Positions 1-7,960 of a stretch of DNA of 64,000 bases are shown here, one piece after another. This DNA is from Gracilaria gracilis (lineage: Eukaryota; Rhodophyta; Florideophyceae; Gracilariales; Gracilariaceae). The notes beneath the pieces were generated by a model. That model made no database searches, had not been told where the DNA came from, and was given only the letters and a program-made list of their open reading frames with translations. The stretch spans positions 62,001-126,000 of the forward strand of contig JARGSG010000038.1 of assembly GCA_030374805.1 (NCBI GenBank), written 5' to 3'. The stretch's first letter is position 1. Every line of letters begins with the position of its first letter. Made by a program: the position numbers and the translations under genes.

Positions 1-100
1 TACGGTTAATGCTTCAGAGGAAACACCTACTCCTAGTGGTACCGATGCTCATCTGAACCAAAGTGGTTAAAGAATACCATCGCAGGTCTCTAATGAGTTC

Positions 101-274
101 CCAGTGGAACGCCTTGTAGGTCACCGCCGTACCCAAGAAGGTCTGAAGTACACAGTACGCTGGTATGGCTGGGGGGCTGACGGTGATACCGCCGAGCCGC
201 CCTCAGCCATACCACACCACTTCAGGGTAAGCTACTGGAACCGAAAAGGAGAGGACATGCCGAACGATGGGTAA
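101..274 (+). pseudogene. Chromodomain-like end of Ty3/Gypsy pol
   Basis: The reading frame ending at the stop at 272-274 contains the pattern YTVRWYGWGADGDTAEP, which matches the aromatic-cage strand of chromodomains found at the C-terminus of chromovirus integrases. A very similar YLVRWYGYGPEADSDEP lies at the end of pol in the Ty3 element at 41346-43901. In this family the chromodomain is thought to steer integration toward particular chromatin. The upstream pol domains are outside the window. Confidence 0.6.
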
Positions 275-2439
275 ACCTTAGAGGTGATGCACAGCTCTTA
301 GGGAGGGGGGAGGCTATTTTCGTGCTTTCCCTCATTCGCTGCGCATCGCACCCACATGATAACTGAAGCTAACTGCAACACCTAACTGGATAACTTTAAT
401 GAAGAAGCTAACACCAACTGGGAGAAGTTAATCAGAGTGCATCGAAGAGACCAAGAGGGTTTGTCGGAAGACCGTGAAGGTTTAGTGATGACTTCGTACC
501 GAACGAAGCTCGACGAGGGATGCGCTTCGAGCGTCAGCGTCGCAGCGATCCCAAAGCTGGCACGCGGCCGGCACGCGCGCGCACCTTCATGGCACGCGCC
601 GCGCACACATGGCTCCAAACCCAAGTGGTGAAAGTCAAAAAATAAGGTTTTTGATAAGCGAGAGACGCGTCTCAGATCGGCAGACCGCCGCGCTGGGTAA
701 CCGATTAGGTGTACACTATTGTCTGTAGGGAGCGTGCACCGGCATGGTCAAAAAATCTAAGTATTTTGGGCGTGCTGCGCTCCCGAATCGGCCATTCTCA
801 GCCTCTGAAACCGCTTGGTTCCCGAGATACAGACCAAAAGGTGTTTCGGCGTTTTTGATACCGTTTGGTGGGGTAATTTCGGCGTGCAATTTTTTGATTC
901 GCCTTGCAAGTAACCTCATGGGTCTGGTGCAGCGTGTGCGCGTATGCGCGCCAAGAGGCCATGCAGAACCATCCAAGTACATTGCTGGCACTCGCGCGAC
1001 GTCGCGCGCCACCCCCAAGCTACCAAATCGGTACTACGTGACGCTCGCTGCGCACAGAAGTGCAACTGCAAGGTCTACCAATTTGGTTTGAGCTGTTTAT
1101 GGTAGTAGAGACACGACGGAGGATCGCGTCACCCGGATAGTGGCTGTGAAGAACCAAACCTTCGTGGTAATGACGAACGACACCCATGGGGACTGAAGCG
1201 GTTTGGAATAAACCTTAAAGGTGGAGCATGGAACTGCGCGGGAGACGTTAGTAATGCTGCGCAGCCCTTTATGGTACGATGGAAACCTTGAAAATGTTTC
1301 AAAGTTATGGAAATCAGAGAGAGAGCATGAAATGAACCTGTATGGTATTATTGAGATCCTTTATGGAACAACCTAATCGACCGTGATGGTAACGAAGGGT
1401 AAGGGGGCCCAACGAATGGCACATGCCAGGACCTATATGGTGACGCCGCAACAATAGAGAGAGGAAATAGACCATTACGGGATGGGAGCGAGACCAGAAA
1501 GGACATGAATATACCTCGGATGGCCTAGAAGGGAACGAGTTTTTGTGCTTACCATGAAAGTTCGTTTCCTCATGAGGTACGAAACCGATCGAGACCTATG
1601 TGGTATTCTTTGAAAACAGAACGGACATGGTTCCTAGATGGTTTTCGCGCTATTTTGACCACGTTAAGGTTTCACGCTCGTCATGGATGATCGACACCGA
1701 GGGTGGTTTGATGCACATGAAAATGGAACCCTTTGTGGCAGTACACTGCAGACGCCAACCGAAACGGCCATCCATCCACCTTAGGGGTATTGAATGAAGC
1801 GCCGTGTACCGCTACGGGTGGGAGCCCGCACGCTGGTATCAGGGCTACCCATGTGGTTCAGATACAGATCGGGGGTCACCATAAACGGATTCAACCTTGT
1901 CGGTCGGACAAGAAGCCACGGTGGCGTGAGCCGCGTAGACAAACCGCAAAAGGCGTGCGAAGGCAACCAGAAGGGAGAACGGTGGAACAACCTCGATGGA
2001 GTCAGCGGCAGTGCCTCGAAGGGTTGGTAGTCGAATCTCGAAGGGACAGAGAGACACGCCGCAACCAAATGGGCGCCAAAATCCTTCACGGTACAGTGCT
2101 CACACGAGCCCGAAGGCGCAACCCGCCCCCTCCTGGGTATACCGACACGGTAAATGGGCCCAAGCCGTGCAGCCAAAAAGGTATAACCTTGGAGGTATGC
2201 AATGGGCGCGCGTTGCGCCCAAACCACAAATGGGAATGAATAGGCCGCTGTCGGTGATAACCAAAGAGGTGGATAGAGCCGCAACCGGTGATGACCAAGG
2301 TGGTGAACAGACTGCGTTCGGCGATGCAAAGCCGACGCGACGCACGGCGCGAGATGGCACAAAGGCTGCGACAGGGACCAAATTGGTACGACGATGCCAC
2401 CGACTTTGTGAAAGGATCTAGGAGCCACGAGGCCGTGGC

Positions 2440-2456
2440 TCAGGGTAGGAAGGAGG
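2440..2456 (+). other. Polypurine tract before the left Ty3 LTR
   Basis: The tract reads AGGGTAGGAAGGAGG, almost pure purine. It lies two bases upstream of the proposed LTR start TGTAGTAC. In Ty3/Gypsy elements such a tract primes plus-strand DNA synthesis, and here it helps to place the LTR edge. Confidence 0.5.
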
Positions 2457-2458
2457 TC

Positions 2459-2980
2459 TGTAGTACAATGAGACCTCAATGGGTTAATGCCACGTGGGCC
2501 TACTGGTGCGCCTTGCTGGCTGCACTGTACCCAATTGGTATTCTGTATTTTATAATTTCTAATTTCTAATTTATAGTCTAGGATAATTTAGCATTGCTGG
2601 CCCATGACAGTAGGTCATGGGCACAGCCGATGACGTCATGCCCGCATGGGAGATCGGCGTCGGTGCACCTTGTATATATTGAATGGTGCACCTCGCCTTC
2701 CCCCTCGGGTATTGTAAAGTTAGGCACCATTAGGGCAGTAACTATACCATCTTGGTCACTTGCTACTCTATTACTATTCAGGTTTTACCGCGCGTCGACG
2801 TCTACTACCGTACACCTACACGGTCTAGACTAGTTGCCACGCCGTTTGCCCCTGCGGGTTTCAGGTGCCCTACTACCATATTGGTTGTGTGTTTTTCCCC
2901 TTTAGGTTGAGCCCTCGCGCGCTCCCTCTACCAGGCGGACCCCACACCTTATCGGTATTTGTACGACAGTCCACGGTACT
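2459..2980 (+). repeat. Probable 3' LTR of the left Ty3/Gypsy element
   Basis: It starts TGTAGTACAA just after a polypurine tract, like the LTR of the second Ty3 element. It carries a promoter-like block (2600-2692) and four more ACC-N5-GGT motifs (2529, 2746, 2875, 2946). The 3' limit is a guess: the motif cluster and the AT/GC texture change near 2960-3000, and no target duplication could be defined. Confidence 0.4.
2600..2692 (+). promoter_or_regulatory. LTR promoter-like block: inverted repeat, CRE, TATA
   Basis: A 9-bp inverted repeat GCCCATGAC/GTCATGGGC (2600-2608 and 2614-2622) is followed by the CRE/bZIP palindrome TGACGTCA (2631-2638). Then comes a TATATAT box (2673-2679) flanked on both sides by the palindrome GGTGCACC (2662-2669 and 2685-2692). 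This order fits the U3 region of an LTR. GGTGCACC contains the same GGT and ACC half-sites as the large cluster, in everted order. Confidence 0.5.
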
Positions 2981-3831
2981 CAAGCCTGGAAGAAGGCTTT
3001 TGTTCCGTGACTAGGCAACTGGTGATCTAGCGCAAAACCGCTTTGCTTCACGGAGTAGAATTGACGACAATTACTTTTTCCGACAGGACAAGACTCTTTC
3101 TTTCTTCTTTGACGAAGAGACGCTGCGTTATTGTATGCGAGGAGCTGGTTTTCAAGAGATCTACGTGCGGAGGGTTTAGAGAATGATAGAAAATCGAAAG
3201 GAAAACCTGCAGATGAATAGGGTCTTCTTGCAAGCAGAATTTGTAAAACCTAAGGTTTGAGTGATACTTGGCCATGCGCACGCAAGACCTCTAGAGGTGG
3301 TGCACGAGTGAATGGCAAACGAGTACGAACTACTCTTGAACCAGTATCAAAGGTTCGGCTTTCACAAGGTTTTTTCCGAAAAGGGGTTTGGAAGCTTCGT
3401 CGACGCAGGACTGCCAAAGGTCTCATCATCCTGAAGCCGGGTCTTGTTACGGAGCAAGGTGGACAGTGGAATCAAACGATCCAATAGGCCAAGGACAGTA
3501 GTGTTAGGTGCTGACATAGTATAAGGGTATCAATATTAGTAATGGAACACGTGAGCCGTTCCATGGCGGCATTGGTTTTTAAGTGTCGTATCGTGAGAGG
3601 GAAGCAAGACACGTTCCGATTGTAGTAGATATCGAATGAATATACATGGTTTTGCCGAAGGTTTAATGTTTTTGTTCTGGGTCTTTGTACTGACTACAAC
3701 TTCGCTAATCTGCTTAATCTCCACAGGGCCACCTAGCTTGGGCTTGATGCATGCGGCCAGTGTTCAGTGTAGACAACCCCTGTAACCAACATGCTAGATA
3801 CCCCGAAAAAGGCCACCTCAGCATCAAAACG
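2981..3831. other. Unassigned 0.85-kb stretch
   Basis: No convincing gene was seen; the open frames here are short and unlike anything I recognise. Two isolated palindromes of the same flavour as the left cluster occur: AAACCTAAGGTTT (about 3246-3258) and ACCTCTAGAGGT (3287-3298). The right part probably is 3' flank of the kinase relic that begins at 3832 on the minus strand. Confidence 0.4.
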
Positions 3832-5307
3832 TCATATGCACAAGAAATGTGCAGCTCGAGGATTCATACGACTGGTCGCAGGAAAGCGAGAAGCGTAGAG
3901 TGGCCTGACAATCACACAACGCGGCTCTCGAAGTGCCCAGCTTACTCGACCGTATGACAGACAAGTTACGTAGAGAGAATCGTTCCAATCTTCCCGTATT
4001 TTGTGTAGAGGCTCGTGTAAGATACGGGTGCACCGCTGTTCTTCACCGAAACTTGCTCCTCTTGACATAACAAACGCACATTGCTCTTGGGTGCAGGCAA
4101 CAGCGGTAATCATATAGTTCTCGTCCCATCGAGCATGGATAGAGTGCGAGGGGTATTGAAAGTCAAGTTCAACACATTGATCCTTGTATGGTGCGCCTCT
4201 CGACATGACGACACACCACTGCATTTGCAAGCGACCCTGCGTTGCAATAGAGGTACTATGAAAGTCGGCATTCCATTTGTCTGCGATTTACTTGGAAGGG
4301 AACGTCGCCGACACAATATAAGATTGCTGTTTGTACTTACGTCCCCGTTGCATTGTAGAGCACACAACTTCCCAACAACCTTCATTGCCAGCCACAGAGG
4401 TAAGGAAGTACGACTGTTCCCACTTTTGACGAACCCACTCTCGCGGAAAGTCCGGTTTATTGCGGTAATGCAATGCTTGTTCCATATAGCCAGAATTGCG
4501 CGAGTGAAGCACTGCAGTCCACATATCTCCAGCAAAGTTGGGACTCGTTATCCGCCTGAGCATTCCCCACTTTCTCTCAGCTTCCTTGACTAAATTGGAG
4601 TAGGAGGTATGCGGGGTGTAGCATTGAGTCTGCGGTGAAAGGTTCGTTCGCGCGCTTGTGGATACAATAACCCACTGATGAGTCTTGATTCGCTTCGGGA
4701 GCACAACTTTGTGCTTCTTGACCAAAAGTGCGCCAACCTCATTAAGATCGCGCTGCTTTCTCTTCGAACCAAAAATAGGTTGATAGATTTCAGGTGAACC
4801 AAGCTGTTTTTTCTCCTGAGCTATCAAAAGCTTTTTGACTTCCTTGAGTCCCCGATTACTGTCACATAGCAATATTAGATAGTCATAATCAAGGGACTCC
4901 TCGAATTTCATCTGGTGCACGTAGGCCAAGAAGAATTGGAGCATTTCTGGTGCAGCGGCACATAGCCTCCACGGTCATGTCTCACAAACCTGCGTGTTCT
5001 TGTCCTCGCCTGAGTAACCCTGCCACAGTAGTGAACCATTGAACAAGTATAACAGCATATAACCCAGACTCTCCAAATCATCACGTCTCGACAACCAGCG
5101 ACCGAGATGATCATTAACAGAGGCGTAGCGCACGGTGCCCGAAAAGTGATCCACTCGCTGGCCATATGCAATGTGGCCTCCTGGTTTAGACAGGTCTCTC
5201 CAGAGTGAGGCGAGACCGAAGTCGGCCATGAAAAGGACACGACTGGGGTCGATCGCTGTCTTTTGAACCAAAGTTTGATGGACGACGGAAACTGCAAGCC
5301 CCCATTC
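3832..5307 (-). pseudogene. MUT9-like (casein kinase 1-like) protein kinase relic
   Basis: One minus-strand frame runs from about 5307 to the stop at 3832-3834 and is cut by two in-frame stops: TGA at 4975-4977 and TAA at 4288-4290. The first part shows the kinase C-lobe: [11 protein letters not shown] (the DFG motif), [14 protein letters not shown] (the activation and P+1 region typical of CK1/VRK kinases), [16 protein letters not shown], then [12 protein letters not shown]. The second and third parts match the beta-rich C-terminal domain of plant and Chlamydomonas MUT9-like kinases (EWVRQKWEQSYFLTSVAG, CVVMSRGAPYKDQCVELDF, IHARWDENYMITAVA, LYVTCLSYGR). MUT9 kinases phosphorylate histone H3 and circadian and light-signalling proteins in plants. 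The N-lobe with the glycine loop and catalytic HxD motif is missing or unrecognisable upstream of about 5300, where the transposase gene begins 110 bases away. I call it a pseudogene, although the alignment is otherwise continuous. Confidence 0.8.
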
Positions 5308-5417
5308 TTACTGTTGCTTTAGACGAGAGAAGATCAGCTACGAAACACGTCGTATTGCTACAAGTTGAGACAGCTGCTATTGCTCTACAACGCAGTACTT
5401 GATTTACCACACACACA

Positions 5418-6677
5418 TCAAAGCGGCTCTGGTACGCCCCTCAACCCAGGGCGTTGCAAGTTGCGGCTGCGAATAATATTCACCATTTCGTTCCGCTTCC
5501 TTGTCGAGCGTATACTCTCCGGTTGCAGACCTTCTTCCTGAGAAGCATTTGCCATATCAATTAAACCCTCCTTGGAAGCGGTGTACCATTCCCGTACGTC
5601 CTTTTCCAACGCTTGACGTTCAGCAGGGGCAAACCAACGCCCCTTCTTGTCGCCCTCGTCGATGCAAAAATTCTGCAACTTCATGCATAACACAATTATG
5701 CTTGCGTTGAGGCTAACAGAATAGTTAAGTCGGCTTTGAAGAATCCTCCACCTCGTTACCAACCGACCGAATGCCTGCTCCACGTGCACGCGCAAAGAGG
5801 ATAAAAAGTAGTTAAACGCTTTCTCATACCCAAAACACACCTGTGATGCAGGAATTGGGGTTATCAAATTGTCAGTACAAACATAGGCCTCGTCGCCCAC
5901 TAACCAGAATTCGGTCGGCAAGTCTTGCCCACCCAAAAATTGTGACAGCTTAGAGGCAGCATATGCCAACGAATCATGCGTAGACCCCACACATTTCGCG
6001 GAAGCAAACAAGAAACGACCTGCATAATGCACAACGGCTTGAACAGGAATAGCGTAGTAGCCTTTCCTGCACCAATACTTAGCGGCGTTTCTTCGTGGGG
6101 GCTTTATTTTTATTGTTATGCCATCAATAGCCCCAATGCAACCAGTAAGTGGACTAACAAACGATCTGGATGTTTTGAAGCCGTTCGAAAGCTCTGCCAA
6201 ATCTTCGTGTTTGTCAGATATACCTGGGAGCTTCAAGACGTGGGATAACGCAACGCAAGTCTGCAAAAACACGTAGTAGACCGTAGAACGTTGGGTCCGA
6301 AATAGTTGATGGATTGTATCCATTGATCCGCCAGCAAGGCGACTCAATGTGATACCGAGCCGTGTAGCAACTGATAAAGTAGGTCTCCCAGATCGCTCTC
6401 CCATTTCGTCGCTTTTCTTCAATAACGGCTGAACCATTGCCACCAGTTTGTAGAACGATGGGCGCGTCATGCGGTAGTCTCGTCTGAATGCGGAATCGCT
6501 GAGAAAATCAGTTATCGATTCAAAGGTAACATTTCTGCGCGTCTCCCGCGGGGATCTGTGGGACTTCGTAGAGGATGAACTCTTTTCCAAAACCTTTTGG
6601 ATTCGTAGACCTGATTTTCGTAAGACAGAAGACCGGTTAAGCTCGTCCAATTGCAGGGAAACGAAAACCGATGTCAT
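5418..6677 (-). CDS. HARBI1-type (PIF/Harbinger) transposase
   Basis: The intact frame of 419 residues is the usual length for this family. The N-terminal part (about 55-90) has the FLSDSAFRRDYRMTRPSFYKL helix-rich segment seen before the nuclease. The DDE_Tnp_4 nuclease triad is visible: D185 in GAIDGITIKI, D262 in VGDEAYV, and E300 in HVEQAFGRLVTRWRIL. Family members cut DNA at terminal inverted repeats and usually need a partner Myb/SANT protein; vertebrate HARBI1 is a domesticated relative without known mobility. I could not define terminal inverted repeats or a 3-bp target duplication, and no partner gene is adjacent. Whether this is a live transposon gene, an orphan or a domesticated copy is therefore open. 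It is the only intact non-retroelement gene in the left 14 kb. Confidence 0.85.
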   Translation of the reverse strand: MTSVFVSLQLDELNRSSVLRKSGLRIQKVLEKSSSSTKSHRSPRETRRNVTFESITDFLSDSAFRRDYRMTRPSFYKLVAMVQPLLKKSDEMGERSGRPTLSVATRLGITLSRLAGGSMDTIHQLFRTQRSTVYYVFLQTCVALSHVLKLPGISDKHEDLAELSNGFKTSRSFVSPLTGCIGAIDGITIKIKPPRRNAAKYWCRKGYYAIPVQAVVHYAGRFLFASAKCVGSTHDSLAYAASKLSQFLGGQDLPTEFWLVGDEAYVCTDNLITPIPASQVCFGYEKAFNYFLSSLRVHVEQAFGRLVTRWRILQSRLNYSVSLNASIIVLCMKLQNFCIDEGDKKGRWFAPAERQALEKDVREWYTASKEGLIDMANASQEEGLQPESIRSTRKRNEMVNIIRSRNLQRPGLRGVPEPL

Positions 6678-7389
6678 CTTGCATGAAGCGGTTGCAAGTG
6701 TTTCTACTCAGGGTGAGGCGGTAGCAAGCGGCAGTTGTCGACGATCCGCAAGAAGCGACGGTATCAAGATGTTTCGTGCAACAACATCAAATGGCGAACC
6801 GTGAGTAGAGGTGTGGCTACACAATGCCTTGTAAACGATATCATAGCGGGTGCGCAGGGGCGCCGCTTGCGCTCCCGCCGACGGCGCCCCGCTGACGACG
6901 CACGCGGAGACCCCCCCTCCCTCCGACGACGCAGGAAAAGACGGCGCAGGCGATGCGACGCAGCGCTGGTTTCTATGCCGTCTGACGACGACTACCAAGG
7001 GTAAAACAAACGAACGAACGCAGTTTCCTTGTTGTCGATGTGCAAAGCGGTTTTAGAAGCTCTTTTTGAAACGTGTACGGGGCATCGAAGTAGACCGCCA
7101 GCATAGATCCACCTTGATAACTCCACATGTCTACAGCTTTGCCGTTGGGTAGACGATGAAGACATTTACCGAAGGTAGGATATGTGGAGCCGCTTGAGGG
7201 TAGCTGGTTCAAGTCGATGAACAAAAGAGTATAAAGGGTACTTTCTTGGGTTCAAGTTCGTGGAAATCTTTACTAAAGTTTCGGTTGAGGGACACGCGTC
7301 GGAAACTCTCTTCTTTTCTTTGTGATCGGCACGATATTTCAGATATCATTGTAGAGAGTTCGTGTCTCTTGGTTCAATGCCCTTTCCCA
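6678..7389. other. Intergenic stretch, GC-rich with CGACGACG runs
   Basis: Positions 6840-6990 are GC-rich with repeated CGACGACG-type words. A minus-strand open frame at 6973-7224 (83 residues, containing WSYQGGSMLAVYFDAPYTF) looks protein-like but starts only at TTG. I do not recognise it and give it little weight. Nothing else is supported. Confidence 0.35.
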
Positions 7390-7869
7390 ATGGACCAGAG
7401 CAGCAGTGGAGCCATCCAGCCCAAGAAAGCCCCGCCTCGGTCAGGTCATTAGTTCAGTCCAACGTACCTTGAAACGCCCGAAGAAGAAGAACGTCTTGAC
7501 ACACTCAATGCTTACGCAAAGTTAGCCGACAAGTCTATTGGCGGCGATGATCTTGGTGGCATTTCTCGAGATATTGAGAGTATGTGCAGCGCGTCTTGCA
7601 CAAGGATGCGAACCAATCCGCATGCTGTGAAGTTCGTCGTTCATAGCATATCCCGCTGCGCGGTTGCGCTACCCATTAAGTCAACTTTCTACGCTACAGT
7701 GACTGGGCTTTTGACATGCGGAAGCGAGCCGTTTACTCAAGAACTTGGGAAACGGCTCGTTGAAGTTGTGGCTAAGGAATTTGGGACTCTCTGGGACCGC
7801 TCGAGTCAGGACGCTGAAAGCATAGGTTCCGATGAGCCTCCGCGCTGGGCATACCGTTTTGATAGTTGA
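7390..7869 (+). pseudogene. N-terminal piece of nuclear cap-binding protein CBP80 (NCBP1)
   Basis: A frame starting at ATG 7390 (MDQSSSGAIQPKK) continues past an in-frame TAG at 7450-7452 and ends at TGA 7867-7869. The segment ERLDTLNAYAKLADKS, the stretch HAVKFVVHSISRCAV, and then KSTFYATVTGLL and FTQELGKRLVEVVAKEF align with the first helices of the MIF4G domain of CBP80 (compare YTTLVGLL in animals). CBP80 binds capped nuclear RNA together with CBP20. Only about the first 150 residues of a protein of roughly 800 are present. Similarity ends near 7800, and the next recognisable gene piece (BIG) starts less than 200 bases later. The stop, the truncation and that neighbour mark it as a relic. 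Confidence 0.55.
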
Positions 7870-7960
7870 AGAAGCCGCTAATTCCACCCAAGGTGGTGTG
7901 AGTAGTACTGAATGGGTCTGTTGAGGTTCATGAGAGAGAGCAGAGTCACTAAACGGGGTC

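Larger units (their letters stand above)
57..2956. repeat. Cluster of 28 ACC-N5-GGT palindromic motifs
   Basis: Exact ACC, any five bases, GGT begins at 57, 275, 450, 471, 619, 700, 738, 913, 1022, 1077, 1158, 1212, 1336, 1380, 1431, 1594, 1778, 1847, 1894, 2141, 2186, 2260, 2294, 2377, 2529, 2746, 2875 and 2946. Three further copies have a four-base spacer (810, 833, 860), and many have one mismatch in a half-site (for example 1471, 1493, 1551, 1632, 1758, 1990, 2092, 2172). Six fixed bases predict about 0.7 hits in 2.9 kb. The five-base spacers all differ, so this is not a tandem satellite: half-sites and spacing are kept while the rest varies. Typical distance between sites is 20-60 bp. 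The pattern suggests binding sites for a dimeric DNA-binding protein, but the binder is unknown. Confidence 0.85.
1..2980 (+). mobile_element. Ty3/Gypsy chromovirus-like element, 3' portion
   Basis: This is the tail of an LTR retrotransposon that begins outside the window. Seen in order are a chromodomain-like end of pol (about 101-274), a non-coding stretch of roughly 2.2 kb packed with ACC-N5-GGT palindromes, a purine-rich tract (2440-2456) and a probable 3' LTR starting at 2459. The LTR start TGTAGTACAA resembles the TGTAGGACAA start of the larger Ty3 element at 39235-49741, which supports the family call. The pol tail is decayed, so this is a broken fossil. The right edge of the LTR (about 2980) is uncertain because no second LTR or target duplication is available for comparison. 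Confidence 0.6.

Noticed and set aside
1733-2479. Long open frames on both strands (168 and 232 codons) in the left repeat cluster
   Set aside because: They overlap each other in several frames, show no recognisable domain, and their composition follows the ACC/GGT motif pattern. I treat the region as non-coding.
4081-4593. Plus-strand open frame of 170 codons
   Set aside because: It lies opposite the kinase relic and is a shadow of it.
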